64,000 nt of DNA from Adiantum capillus-veneris (taxonomy: Eukaryota > Streptophyta > Polypodiopsida > Polypodiales > Pteridaceae). A program made the translations under genes and the position numbers. The notes under the pieces were generated by a model. It was given only the letters and a program-made list of their open reading frames with translations, was not told where the DNA came from and did not search any database. Location of the stretch: positions 113,523,477 through 113,587,476 of the forward strand of contig CM043949.1 of assembly GCA_014529385.2 (NCBI GenBank), read 5' to 3'. Numbering within the stretch: the stretch's first letter is position 1; every line of letters begins with the position of its first letter. Shown one piece after another: positions 1 through 12,079 of this stretch.

Positions 1-887
1 CAGATCAACCAAAAAAAGCGAGCAAAAAGGCCAACTCAAAGCTATGAGCATCAGAAGAAAATTTCGTGCTCAGTTTTGATAAGTGCAGCCACAATTTATT
101 CAAGAAGTTAGAAGTGAATGTGCACACTAGATATTGGTTAGTGCAAATTAGCTTCTAATCGAACGAACAGGCACCACTGACATGTGATTGCAGATTAGGC
201 TAGTACACGGAGCAAAAAATCTATTAATCAATACCAGAATCTACTAGGAGACAGGTTTTACAGAACCAATCAACATGGACTCAAATCGAGTTGTGAATTC
301 AAGTATAGTAGAGCAAACCAGTAGTAGTGGCAACACATGCACAATTGCAATAGAGTAGTTTTACAACTATATGGCTACAATGGTGATAAAGTCTTATATG
401 CAGATTCAAAAGGCCATTAATACTTGATGAGCAGCAAAAGCAACATAGGAGCCAAGATCCTATTGATCAGAGTAAAGCTAAATTCAGAAAACTCCCAGAT
501 GTTCATAGACTTCAGTAGAGCCAGGTAGTGCAAGCTCAAAGATAAAGTACAGATAGAACTGCAGAAAGTCAACCCAAGTGTTTATCTAGAAATCTGCACA
601 AGCCAGCAAAACATATAGTTGGTGCATATGCAATCAGGGTCATTGTACATGGATAATAGTGTTCAAATCTATAGTCGAGAACCAGAAATGGAAGATCCAA
701 CATATCAACCAATTGAAGCCAATCTAATTGGATAACCAAGACAAAGACGATACAAAGGTCAAGATGGAGCAGTCTATAGCTTGATGCTCACTGTTTTAAA
801 AGAAAATGCCAACAACTCTGTCAGCATAGAAGCAGAAGCTCCTCAGCAAGAGCTCGACATGACAGAACCAGTTGAAATACCACCAGT

Positions 888-950
888 CATGGCGTATTGC
901 TCATATTGTGGATGAAAAGGTGGATATTTTTTTGAAGATTGTCAAAGAAA
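888..950 (+). pseudogene. Zinc-knuckle-like motif, degenerate
   Basis: The plus-strand reading gives CSYCG, a stop, KGG, then YFFEDC. This resembles the CX2CX4HX4C knuckle of retroelement gag proteins, with Gly at the His position, one extra residue before the last Cys and an internal stop. It is the main hint that the surrounding relic was a gag-like nucleic-acid-binding protein. Confidence 0.35.
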
Positions 951-2699
951 TTCTGACAACAGGGACACATCAACTGTCAAGCGAGGTACATAGAAAATTG
1001 AAAATGAGAATCTCGATGTAAGTGCATTTAACTTGTCACTTTTTAATGCAATTCGGTGATTTTGCATTACCATTAGAAACACCAGTTAAAGCACCTGAAA
1101 AGCTTAAAATTAATTCTTTGAACAACAAATTCTTGCATGGATTTGGTTAAGGTGTCCAGATATCACCAAATGTTGAAAAGAATATTAGGTTTGCAAATGA
1201 TTTTGTATCCACTGCCACAAGTGTGCAATCAATCACGAGTCTAAGGGACACATCAAACAAAATGATGTTAGCATTGTATAGCACCCATAATTCATATGCA
1301 CACTATGTAGACCAAAAGGGTAAATTGTACAAAAAGGATCAACCAGTGTTTGAACGGCCCACATAGTAGCTCATAGAAGTGCGTCCAATGATAGATCGAA
1401 AAGGATGGTTTATTTCAAAGGAAAGAATCTATTACAGCTCATCCCCTCTAGAGCTGAAGGATATTACTTGAGTGAACCCAGAAATCTGTTCAGAGCCAAA
1501 CTCTCCTCCATTGGAAATCAAGCTTCGACATTGTAACCAAACAAGCATATACTTTGACCAAAACAGTCGTAGATATAGAGGAGAGTCTAGCATCTATGAT
1601 GCCTTGGGTCTTGAAACCACAAAATTTCATATCATAAAGAGACCCATGGGATAGAAAATATCAGGGCAAAGATAATGCTATCTATAGCTTGACTTGGGGA
1701 ATAATTTGTCATGTTTCACGAAGATATATAGGAAACTATGCAGAAGGTTTAGAGATGCCAAACATCAATAGTGCTACCCAAAGTGTGCCTTCACAGTCCC
1801 AAAAGGTGAGACTAAACCAGAGCCAAACAATTTTGAACTCTTACAATGAAGCAGGCTATAGTGATCACCCTAGGAAGGGGGGAGCTGTAAATCCATCAAG
1901 CTCTGCTTATGTACCAGGAAATGCAATGCCACTTAGAAGCCCTACAGCTTCTAACCAATAGACCCCTTCAAGACAAAAACCATTAAAAGATCATATGGTT
2001 GTTGGAAGTTTCAATTGACCCAGGTTCCATTAAGATCTGTAGACAAATGCTTATATGAAGATCATCAAGGAAAAAAGTTTTAGTTGACCTCCACAAGTCA
2101 AAGTCAAAATCCGACAAATCCAATAGTATTCAAATTATTACATGTGACCAATCTCACATATGCATATCAAGATGTAAATGGAAATGAATACCAATAGGTT
2201 CATGACCTTGTAAAAACCCCTATAGATGGTAAGATTGAAGTCAAAGACTATCTAAAGATGATGCAAAGCCTCAAGCTGCCAGAACAGGTTACAAAAAAGT
2301 CAAAATCAATGGAAGCAAAAGTGGCTACAAAGTTCACCACCAAAATCTCCTCCAAAGAGACAGATTCTGCCAGACAGTACAATGGATCTTTTAAGATCAA
2401 GGGTTACCCAGAAGCAGGCGGATAATGCTCATCAATTGTAAACAAAAAGTACAATGTTACAACCAATGGAGTCAACATCAATTGAAGCAGGCAATCAAAT
2501 CAAAGAAGTTGAGGAAGAAGTTCAATTCAAGGACACTACCACAAGAGAACAATCAGTGTAGAAAGAAATCTTGAGAAGATCAAATGCAACATTGTTGGTG
2601 AGAATGAAGAAAAACTCTCAAGTGAAGTAAAGCTAGATTTTCAACTAGACAAGAACCTCATGTCTTTTTGCACTTGAAAAAGATGTGGACAACCACAAT

Positions 2700-2900
2700 T
2701 CGAAGATGCTCTTGAATTTGTGAGCATATCAGGAAAAAAACGAGTAGAATGTTGGGGAATCATCTCCACCGCCATTCAAATAAGTTCACAAACCATCACA
2801 ACTCAATTCACGTGATCACAACAAAAGATATGCCAGATGACATCATAATGGGAATGTCCATGGCCCAAAAGGTCCTAGAGATACAAAGTTCAATGAAAAT
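2700..2900 (+). pseudogene. Retropepsin-like motif, copy 1
   Basis: One reading contains WGIISTAIQ followed in another frame by VITTKDMPDDIIMGMS. The pattern (hydrophobic strands, then Asp-Ile-Ile-Met-Gly-Met) resembles the C-terminal half of an LTR-element aspartic protease, where D-hydrophobic-hydrophobic-L-G-M/W is usual. The catalytic DSG/DTG half is not recognisable. Weak motif evidence only. Confidence 0.3.
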
Positions 2901-3487
2901 GCAATCTTCAAAGACAACCAAGAATGAAGACCAACAATGGTCACCCGCGAATGACAGCACAAAGTCCTCGAGCACAGTTAAAATGGAGGTCGATGCCAAA
3001 GCAAAGCTTATTGAAGATTATTCATCTCCATCAAACAGAACTTCAAAAGATCTTAAAGCAAATTAGGCAATAGCAAGTGCAAATCAAACAGAACAAAGAG
3101 CAACCATGCTAGCTATTGAGCAAAGAATGCCACCAAAGCCAGAAGTTAAAAGAAGAACAAGGTTGCAAAAAGTTAGGTTGCAATAGGAAGTCCAAAGATC
3201 CAGACATTTCCAGTTGAATCAGCTAATGTAAGTCAGATTGGAAAACAGAGTCTCAAGCCACCTTCCATAGAGACACAGTTAGATCAAGATGAGACCATGG
3301 CTAAATCAGGACAGAAATCTTCAATAGAACCAACAACAAGAATAGCTATAACGTCCTCAGCAGTACAAAAGGAGCAAGTGTTAGATGCAATGCTCTATTG
3401 GATAAAGAAGCAAAGTGCAATATTCTTAAAAACAACATCCAGAGAATTCTAGAGATTACTTAGAACAAGCCAGGTAACAGAGAAATT

Positions 3488-3931
3488 ATGGGTAAGGCTA
3501 CAAGTCAAAAAGAAATGGTTGCTACTCTTAGCATCCAACATCATGAAGAGCAAGTAAAGTTTCTAGTGAAGACTTCAAAGGAAATGCTTGCAGATGTCAT
3601 CATTGGACATCAGTGGTGGCTAGACCAACACAAGAACTACAAAGAAGATACACTGCTAATACTCTCATTTCCAAGAGGTAGCAAGCGACAATTACAGGTA
3701 CCATTAATGCTAGATTCAGAGTTGCAGAAGTCAGAAGAATCAAAGACAAATCTTGCAGACAGAGGTAAAGCAAAAGTGGACCTTCCACCAATCAGCAAAG
3801 AAGGTGTGATAGCATATGCCTCTACGTCAAAGAACCCTCATGGATCAATTTCTTCAAGCAAACCTGGCTTTCAAACTTCAAGTCAATTGATGACTCAACT
3901 GAAACCTCTAAGTAGACACCCAGAAAAGTAA
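3488..3931 (+). pseudogene. Retropepsin-like motif, copy 2, in a 147-codon ORF
   Basis: The open frame contains EMVATLSIQHHEEQVKFLVK followed by ADVIIGHQWWLDQHKN. The second string fits the DVILGMDWL..HK signature near the C-terminus of LTR-element proteases. The downstream part is Ser/Lys-rich linker. It lies 0.8 kb after a similar motif, so the relic may carry two protease-like units in a row. No catalytic Asp-Ser/Thr-Gly is evident. Confidence 0.35.
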
Positions 3932-4715
3932 AGATATATCAGCCAAAGTACTCAAGAAATCAAAAGAAAGTAAAGCAAGTGTTTGTTTAGAGCAGTTTAG
4001 TCAAAGTCAATGATCCAGTTTGAGTTAAAGACAGGAAATCAACACAGAAATACAAACACATGGGATGTATAACATGACAGTGGAGCTTAAAGGAACATGA
4101 GTACTATAAAGGTAACAAACAGATATGGGTACCAAAACCGAAGGTTAGAGCATATGAAGTAACATCAAGACCCTCCCAAGAAAGAAGACCCACAAGGTAT
4201 CAACCTTGGCAATATCCTAGAATACCTAAGAAGAAAAAATACAACAGAACAACATTGAAAGATGCTAAATTCTACCACAACTCTCAAGAGGATACAAAAA
4301 AAAGACGAATCTCAAAGAATGCTCCTCTTCGACAAGGATTTTACACAGGGTATACAAAGATTTGGCTACCAGTCAACCACAATCCACAACTGCAACTACA
4401 CTAGACTTGCATGAAGATCTCAAAACTCAACAAGACCTAGAGCTTAGCAAAGTCAACAAAGGAGTTACAAAGGTCCTCAAAAGATTTGGATTCCTAAGTC
4501 TTTCAATGCTCCTAGTCAAAATCCAAATGCTGACAGCCAACATAGGCCTACAACAACATCAAAGACTCCTATGAAACAAGTCTAATTGGAGAATCAAACA
4601 AATAATGGAGTCTTGACGGTCAAAGAAGGACCACCCAACCAACATGAATGCAGATTCAAAGAAGATAAAATAGGTATGGCAAAAGAAACCTTCAATGCCA
4701 ACTTGATCCTTCACT

Positions 4716-4734
4716 AATCCTCTTTTTGAGGATT
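4716..4734. other. Small hairpin at the end of the relic
   Basis: AATCCTC and GAGGATT form a perfect 7-bp stem around five T residues, close to the point where coding-like sequence ends. It may be structural or chance. The sequence from here to about 5100 shows no recognisable gene. Confidence 0.35.
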
Positions 4735-5099
4735 CAAGCTTACTTTTACTTTAAGAAATGTTTGTAGTAAGCACAAGAATGTAAAAAGTCAAGTCACCAG
4801 GGTGCAAAAAACACTCTTTGGCATAGTCAGCGTTGGGCTGCTGAGCCATAAAATGAGCAAAGCATTAGCCCCAAAGATTCAAATCATATTTAACTATGTG
4901 CTAAGAGTCGAAGTTATTAGGCTTACGCTCAAGCTGGAAGGTTGAGCATATCTAAGTTAGGCTGCTCATGCTAGATGAGATGACATAAGAGTTGAAGTCT
5001 ATTAGCTTACAATTGGTGGAGTGTCGTAGAGTCCAACACTCATGCACAGTGCACAGTAAGATGAGAGCAAATATCCTCGTCAACAAAAATCATTATTAA

Positions 5100-5865
5100 A
5101 GGGGTGCCAACTTACAAAGCCATGTCATATGATTTTATAGCTATACCATCTTTCTGAAGAACCCCTCAAAATCTTTCTTGCACAACATATTGTTTCCCAT
5201 GCATTTTTGTGTATGCATAAATAGGATGTTCCATCCTTGGACATATGCATTGGACACTCTTTTTTGCTTCCACCTATGCACCTTGAGTGGACTACAACAG
5301 GCAAACCAATGTTCCATCATGCTACCCTCTCATATTTGTTGCCTTTTTAATTCCATATCTATCAGGAAATAATTTCTTGAGTACTTTATTAATATTTCCC
5401 ATGCTAATAAGTACTCCAATAATGCACGTATCCCAAAGGTACTTTTTTGGATTCATATATGACTTTCTTATTGTATGGGTGAGTAACACATAGCCTACTG
5501 CCGTTTGGAAGATAACCATCCTTCAAGGTGAATGGTTCTTTTTTCTTCCTTGATGCAAAGGCTATAATTACATACTGATCTTGGTCATTGCATACTCATC
5601 TATCATAAAATATAGATCATTGTGAGTTGCTACAGACACTACATTTACCCTTGGCAGCCGTGAAAGTGCATCGACCACTTGATTGTGCTTGCTAGTAATG
5701 TGAGCAATATGAAATTTGAATTGCGAAAGAAAATGTGCCCACCTCATTTGTTTGTCAAAGAGCTTGGTTTACGTGATGAAGTTCTTGAGGCTTTGTGATC
5801 CATTTGTAGGATGGATGGAGTTCCCAATAGATAGCGTTTCTACATGTCTAGGACATATAGAATAG
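5100..5865 (-). pseudogene. Ty3/gypsy RNase H-integrase relic
   Basis: On the minus strand, from about 5860 downward, the frames read YLLG, SLKNFIT, KQMRWAHFLSQF and KHNQVVDALSRLPR, the hallmark end of a Ty3/gypsy RNase H domain. This is followed by DGYLPNGSRLCV and VHYWSTYKHGK, which match the start of the integrase HHCC zinc-binding region. Stops and frameshifts are frequent and no long ORF survives. The relic is cut on its 5' side at 5865 by the LTR of the next element; its remainder is not seen in the window. Confidence 0.75.
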
Positions 5866-6459
5866 TGATTACCATTTTTTTGGCTCTCCGTAATTTTCAT
5901 AGTGAGCTACCTCACCCCACCAAAATCACTCCAACACTGTGGCTATCTTCACCCTTTCAGTGTACATAGGCATGTGTCAGTTAGGGGACTTTTCCTATAT
6001 CTCCTAAAAAACCCTCACTTAGCTAGTCACTAGGCTAGTTGAGCCAAAAATATATATAAAAATGAAAGCCAAAATATATTATGGCCCTTTTGTGTATAAG
6101 TATTTCATTGTATATAGGGCCTAAATATAGGGATTTTTTATCAAAATTATTTTTTGCATTTATTTAAATATGTATGCCTAGGTGTGTGTTATTTACCTAA
6201 GTATACTATATACATTTACTCACCGCCGTTACCATGATCTTTATTACCACGTGTTCTATAAAAAATCATTTCATGCAAGCTTCTCTTATTTTTGGTGTGA
6301 AACCACTCCAAGGAAAAACCTGAAAAATACCTTTCACCATCACTCATTGCCTTTCACTAAATTCCTATTTCCTATATGTATTATTTCTTACCTCTTGTAA
6401 ATACATATACATCAATAAAAACAAATGAGGACACTCGTCATTTGATTCCCTATATTTTC

Positions 6460-6463
<4 letters not shown>

Positions 6464-6553
<90 letters not shown>
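6464..6553. repeat. (TA)n microsatellite
   Basis: About 90 bp of uninterrupted TA dinucleotide inside the LTR, ending in a short ATAC variant. The corresponding part of the solo LTR near 60.4 kb lacks the expansion. Confidence 0.95.
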
Positions 6554-6557
<4 letters not shown>

Positions 6558-7002
6558 CATACATATAGCTCACACTATTCTAGATTCCACAAATTGTTTA
6601 AATATATTAGTCTGTTTTTTCATCATATTCATATATTATATTTATGCATAATTCACAACCATGCATATTTTTAAACCCCTAAGAATCTATTAGGTCATGC
6701 TCTCATGCAAGGAGGAGCTTACATATGGAGCCTTATGCACATTCAACAAAAGGGAGCCCAATGAAGACTTTTTGTGAAGAAACATATGCATTTTGCTAGG
6801 ATTTTTTATATCCATCTCTACTCCAAATTTGAAGCGGTAGTTAGAAGAAGACAAAATGTGGACCAAGAGCTGAATAACCACCTCAAAGATTTTGATAATT
6901 TTTGGAGCTACCACAGGTGAGATAGGATTTTTTTGGTGGACCCCAATCTGTCGACTTTTCTCACAAGTAGCCCATAGTCTTCTCTCACCTCCTTCCCTAC
7001 TT

Positions 7003-7007
7003 CCACA

Positions 7008-7050
<43 letters not shown>
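7003..7050. repeat. (CA)n microsatellite
   Basis: A near-perfect CA repeat of about 48 bp inside the LTR. Confidence 0.95.
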
Positions 7051-7052
<2 letters not shown>

Positions 7053-7593
7053 ATTTTTCTCTATTCCTCACTCAAACCTACAACTTTCATGGTTTTCTTT
7101 TACCCTCTTCACCATTAGACTCCCCTCTCACACCCATAGCTCTCATTTGAAGATCTACCTACATCCATCGTCTCCATATCTCTCTCTATTACTCCCATAT
7201 ATAATTTTATTATACCCTTTCAAGAATACAGTAAAAATCAGCAACCTAACCATCCTTAATCTCTACAAAATGGGCATTTTTAATCAACAAAATCCTCATT
7301 TCCTTTATGGTGATTCAACTATGGCGGTGGCGTGAAAAGAAGAAGAAGAAGAATGGTGGTCACTTTCGACAGTCTACGCAAGGGTGAGTCCAAGATTCCT
7401 CAAGGATTCACTATCTCAAGAGTACACCCATCTCATTCACCCCTCTTTTCTCATCCTTCAAGTCATTTTACTCATTGTAAATATATTACTAACTTTTTCT
7501 AGTAATTGCTAACACTAACTACTAACCTACTAACACAAACACCCATTAAACCAACTTTAAAAAGCACCTTCCCTAAAGACATATACATATAAT

Positions 7594-7600
<7 letters not shown>

Positions 7601-7628
<28 letters not shown>
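7601..7628. repeat. (CT)n microsatellite
   Basis: Short CT run inside the LTR, upstream of the TATA-like box. Confidence 0.9.
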
Positions 7629-7631
<3 letters not shown>

Positions 7632-7818
7632 GTCCCCCCCTTTTAAAACTTTACTTTCATCTTATCTACCATCAATAATGTGCTCTCTTGAGCCCACATC
7701 CATGACTCAAGCAGACAAAGAAGGCTCGCAATGTTTTGATACTCAGAAAAAATCATAATCTTGATTTGTTAGCTTGTAAATAAGGATTTCCAATGATCTG
7801 AATGAGGGGTCTCCAACC

Positions 7819-7827
7819 TATAAATAG
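7819..7827 (+). promoter_or_regulatory. TATA-like box in the LTR
   Basis: TATAAATAG lies in the downstream third of the LTR, a sensible position for the retrotransposon promoter. The solo LTR of the same family has TATAAAAGG at the equivalent place (61625-61633). Function is inferred from position and conservation. Confidence 0.5.
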
Positions 7828-8669
7828 GCCCCTCTCCTTCTTGTAAAACCATCTCTAAGCTTCCACATAGCACCCCAACACTATAGACATGAGGAGAGAC
7901 TTAGGTGTAGCAACCACTTTGTGAGTGTCGCTCTTGGTGTGAGAAGCTTTGATGCTACACATTGCAAGTGAGAGAGTGTGAGTGTCCTATCTAGAACCAT
8001 TATTGTATATGATCTTCCATTTTCAACAATTTGAGATTTTGGTGCTCCAAAGGTGTGTCTTGATTCTATAATCGTCATCCTTCACTTGTGCCATGTGGTT
8101 TAGTGAATGCAAGGTGCCTCGTATCATTTAAGTTCCGTCATTTGAGCTTGTTTGAGAAAGTCATTAGTGTGTTTTCATTGCTAAGTTTCTTGTTCATTGT
8201 AAGAGAGTTTTGTGATGAGAGGTTTTCCTCACCCTAAGAAAACGTGTGTGTGCTAGCAATGTTTACCATTCACTAATTGTTGGTTTAGTTTATACAAGCT
8301 CCGTGATAGTGTGATAAGTATAGAGCCTTACCTTGCAAGTTGTCAATTAGATATAATTTGCACAAACTCCACTCCTCTCTCTCTTTCTTCCCTTTGCTCT
8401 AACTCTCTCTTGTGTCATTTGGTGTGTGTCTTTGTGTGAGATTGCTTGTGTGCGTTTTGTTGCACCTTCTCTTGGTTGTGACAAAATCTCTCTTGCATTT
8501 TAGTTTGCATCACATAACTAGGTCGTGCCCCTATCTTGTTTGTGTTTGGTTGTGGGTTTGTTGTTGTGTTGTGCTTGTGGTTTCCCCAGACCAATTGAGC
8601 AGCACGGGAGCCTTGAGGGGTGTTTAGAGGTCGCCTCTCTTGTTGTCTGTCCTAGACTGCTTCAATTTT

Positions 8670-8687
8670 GGTGCCCCCACTGAGGAA
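8670..8687 (+). promoter_or_regulatory. Primer binding site
   Basis: TGGTGCCCCCACTGAGGA follows the LTR end by four bases. It closely matches the PBS of the minus-strand element (22567-22584), so both elements use the same primer type. I cannot name the tRNA from memory with confidence. Confidence 0.7.
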
Positions 8688-8986
8688 GGACTTGTGTCTC
8701 TTGTTGTTACATATTGCATGAATGCTTAACTTTTAGCATAACCAAGTAGGTTTCATGAATCACGAAAACTTGTATGACCCATTTGTTTCCATTTTTAGTC
8801 AAAAGATGCATATCATTGCAAGCACAAAGTTGCAATTTGAATGAGTAATTTGTAGAGTTTTGGGCCCTCTTAGGTTGCTTGAGATAAACACTTTGGTAAA
8901 TCCTTTTTTTGCCTCTCATTAGGTACGACCTTATTTTGGACGTCTATATTTTTGTTTTGTTTTAAACATTAGGTCATGCATAGACC

Positions 8987-10515
8987 ATGGATAACGACCC
9001 AGGAATAGAGGTTTTCCCCTTTCATTTCACTCCCAACATTAGAATAAATGTTGCAATTAGTAAAAAGATCCATCTTCAACAACATATGGTGTTCATGTTT
9101 GGTGCCCAAAGAGTAGGAGAAATTCTCGCGTCACCAAACCCTATCATTTTTCCTCTTGTTGACTATCATAGATCATTTGATGTGCATATTTTGATTTTGT
9201 TGTGTAATAGACTGCAATTTAAAAAACAATGTTGTGTAAATATTTTTAAGAAATAAAAAAATGTGTTGTCACTTTGAAATTGATTCAATGGAGTCCCAAT
9301 GCCAAATGTCAGGATATCCTCTCTTTTTTGGAGAGCTTGAAAAGGATGTCAAGCTATTTCTAGCAAATTTCAGAATGGCTTGCCGCATAAAAAGTGTGAT
9401 AAGAGACAAGGAATGCTTAGAAATGTTTGAGGTAGTTCTGAGAAAGGATGCTAGCACTTGGTTTGACTCTCTATCTTAGGAGGTTAAGGGAAACTATAAG
9501 GAAGTTGTTGATCATTTCAAGAGAGACGTCTTTGACTCCCAAAACACTCAAAAGCTATGGCAAGACATTGTTTTGCACAAGCAAAAATACTTAGATGACT
9601 AATACATATATAAACAAGAGTTTCTACGTCTTTGGGTTGTATGGGTGGGAAATGTTTCCAACCCTGGTGATGGTGTAGAGTTCCTAAAGAAGGAGAGGTT
9701 CATAGCCGGTCTCTTTTCCATACTCAAGATAAAAGTTGAGGCGGGTGCACCTGCTACCTTTCATGCATCTAAAACTAGGGTTGCTGAGAAGTATAGAAAA
9801 CTCAAGTTCCTAAGGGGAGCGGTTCCAATAGAGGGTCCTAGACCCAAAAGAAAGTTGCAAGCATCAACATCTAGAGAGATTCCTGAGGTAACAGCTAAGG
9901 TGATTGAGAAGCTAAATGAGTCCTTGCGTAACTTGTCAATTCACTTTGCTCAAGATGTAGGTCCCAAGAGACAAACAAAGAAAGTTGAGGAGCGAGAGCC
10001 ATGACCCAGGCATTTACTGCAATGTTTGAATTGGGAAGAGTCTAGACATGGGATGTACAATTGTCCTTGGCCCCGTGGGGAGCCAGGGAGACTTAGCTTG
10101 AATTACCCAGTGATGAATGTAGGTGAAGGAACTAGTCAACAACCAAGGATTCTACATAATCCAAATCGAGCAAGACCACCTCCACAAGGAGTGGAAGGAG
10201 TTCCACCTTTGCTAGATCCAAATGTGCATGTGGTAAATTAAAATGAGATTGACATGGAAGAAAATGGCATTAAGCGTGGCCGTGGAAAAGATAAGGAGAA
10301 AGAAGGAGTCACATCACAAAGTTACCATGGACGAGGCAAGAAGGCAAAGGCGACCAAGAAATCCAAGAGGACTCAATGTCGTATCAACCTCCAAGATTTC
10401 CCTCTTGGACATGGTATGGCTCCATACAAACTGGTGGAAGACATGAGAGGTAAGGGTCCTGATATTTATGGCCTCAATTTCTTGTATTATGTCCACAAGT
10501 TAGGAGGGATTTAGT
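8987..10515 (+). pseudogene. Ty3/gypsy gag, broken
   Basis: The ATG at 8987 (MDNDPGIEV) may be the original start. From about 9260 the frames give a retrotransposon gag core (PLFFGELEKDVKLFLANFRM, then DASTWFDSL, a stop, and EVVDHFKRDVFD). A basic C-terminal part follows. Around 10023-10064 there is a zinc knuckle with the right spacing, CX2WX4HX4C, in which the second Cys has become Trp. Gag would coat RNA and assemble particles. At least three stops or frameshifts break it. Confidence 0.7.
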
Positions 10516-10559
10516 AATAACTAGGAGAAAGGTAAAAGAGAGTGTCCTTGTTGTGGTAA

Positions 10560-10995
10560 AAAATTACACAAGTTGCACTGAATGAGGACATTACACCGGT
10601 GCTATACAATTACATCAAAGGAAGGTTAGTTAGGAAAGGTCTAGTGGATGGGGGTGCACAAATTTGCATCATGACAGAGTCATGCAGAGGCTAGGCATGC
10701 ACATCCATGAGACACTTGAAATCAAAGTAAAAATGGCAAACATTAGAGAGGCCAGGTGCGTAGGCATTTGTAAAATGTTTTTATGGAGGCCTTTGGCATT
10801 AAGAAGGAAGTGGATTTCTATGTTATGTCTACCAAAGGAAATGGTTACCCATTTATCCTAGGAAGACCATGGCTAATGAAAATGCGAGCATTGCAAGATT
10901 GGGAGAGTGGAAAGTTAATTTGCGGGAATGACAATCATAAGAAGGTTGTCTTTGATATGAAGGAGCAATACCAAGAGGAGATCCATGAAGAATAA
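10560..10995 (+). pseudogene. Ty3/gypsy aspartic protease, broken
   Basis: VRKGLVDGGAQICIMTE carries the active-site region in the DGGA form common in Tat-type elements. After a frameshifted stretch, the frame at 10783-10995 gives YPFILGRPWLMKMRALQDW, the conserved C-terminal LGRPWL block. The protease would process the polyprotein. The middle is disrupted by stops. Confidence 0.75.
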
Positions 10996-11199
10996 AGTAG
11001 CGTCAACATTACTAAAGAGGAGTCTTCCATCAAAGTCATGGGGGTAAGGCTAAGCCAAGCAACCAAGAGACCTCTTGTTTGACCAAGGCTTGGAAGAGGG
11101 GTCCTCATGAGAACCAAGGTGTGGAAGATGAAGGAATATTAGAAGGTATGCTATCAACAACACTTACAAAGGAAGAAAGAGAGAGGAGTTCAAATGTGT

Positions 11200-12075
11200 G
11201 CTAAGGAAGTTCCCTAGGATTTTTGCTAAAGACTACGCAGATGTGCCTCGGGTAGATGTTGTTCACCACAAGATTGAGTTAAAGCATGAGGGAATATCTA
11301 AAGCGTAGAAGCTACAAAGGCTAGGAGTTATTAAGGAGTAGGCTCTACTCAAGGAGCTAAGAAAACTTCTCGTATAGCAGGTTTCATTTATCCAGTGCAG
11401 AATTTAGAGTGAATCTCTCTTGTTGTTGTCACTCCCGAGAAGAACAGCAAGTGGAGGGTGTGTGTGGATTATCGTCCACTAAATGAGGTAACAAAAAGAG
11501 ATCACTTTCCCCTCCCATTTCAAGATGAGATACTAAATGAGATAGATGGTCATGAGAAGTACATTGTGTGTGATGGCTACTCGGGCTACTTTCAAATAGG
11601 TATTATGTTAGAAGATCTGTTAAAAACAACCTTTGTCACTCCTTGGGGTTGTTATGCATTTAGAGTCATGCCATGTGGCCTGACAAATGCTCCTGCAACT
11701 TTCCAACACTTCATGAACATGGTGTTTCAAGCATTCTTTGGAAAGTCAATTAGGGTGTTCATTGTTGATTTTTGCATTTATAGCTCAAAATCGTTGCATC
11801 TACAGATAGTAGAATAAGGATTGAAGAAGCTCTATGACATGGGAGGTCAACTCAACCCCTACAAGTGTCACATAGGTGAGGATGAAGTGATCTTGCTTTT
11901 TCACAAAGTTTCTTACAAAGGCATCGAGGTTGATCCTTCAAAGACAAAGGCTTTCATTGAGTTACCATCACCCAAGAGTCTTAAGAAGATCATCTCATTC
12001 ATTCAAAAGGTGAACTATATGCCACGCTTCATTCACTTAGCCTCAAAGTTACTTGGACCCCTTTACAAAAGTTGA
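11200..12075 (+). pseudogene. Ty3/gypsy reverse transcriptase, broken
   Basis: FAKDYADVPRVDV and HKIELKHEGI precede the core. The open frame 11458-11817 gives CVDYRPLNEVTKRDHFPLPF, FCDGYSGYFQI-like YIVCDGYSGYFQI and WGCYAFRVMPCGLTNAPATF, all classic RT blocks. The catalytic FIDD box reads FIVDF, so one of the two Asp residues is lost. The frame at 11821-12075 continues with the thumb region (LNPYKCH, SYKGIEVDPSKTKAF). Stop codons separate the parts, so it cannot be active. Confidence 0.85.
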
Positions 12076-12079
12076 CACA

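Larger units (their letters stand above)
1..4700 (+). pseudogene. Decayed polyprotein-like relic, unidentified
   Basis: This purine-rich stretch reads on the plus strand as many short open segments split by stops and frameshifts, as expected of an old coding region. I do not recognise the whole. Three pieces look like parts of a retroelement polyprotein: a zinc-knuckle-like motif near 890-945 and two retropepsin-like motifs near 2700-2900 and 3490-3690. Phrases such as GQDGAVYSL (about 755-785) and GKDNAIYSL (about 1665-1695) recur, suggesting internally repeated segments. A basic tract near 4120-4260 contains WVPKPK. No reverse transcriptase or integrase is visible. It could be an LTR-element gag-protease region or an endogenous pararetrovirus relic; the sequence alone does not decide. 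Confidence 0.4.
5866..8665 (+). repeat. 5' LTR of the Tat-type element (2.8 kb)
   Basis: It starts TGATTACC and ends GCTTCA just before a PBS. The start, end and several internal blocks match the solo LTR at 59913-62582, including the AGCAGCACGGGAGCCTTGA block at about 8597-8615 (62517-62535 in the solo copy). It carries a TATA-like box at 7819 and large TA, CA and CT microsatellites. Such length is usual for Tat/Ogre-type elements. Confidence 0.8.

Noticed and set aside
4716-4734. Hairpin followed by T residues as a bacterial-type terminator
   Set aside because: The T residues are in the loop, not after the stem, and the window is eukaryotic.
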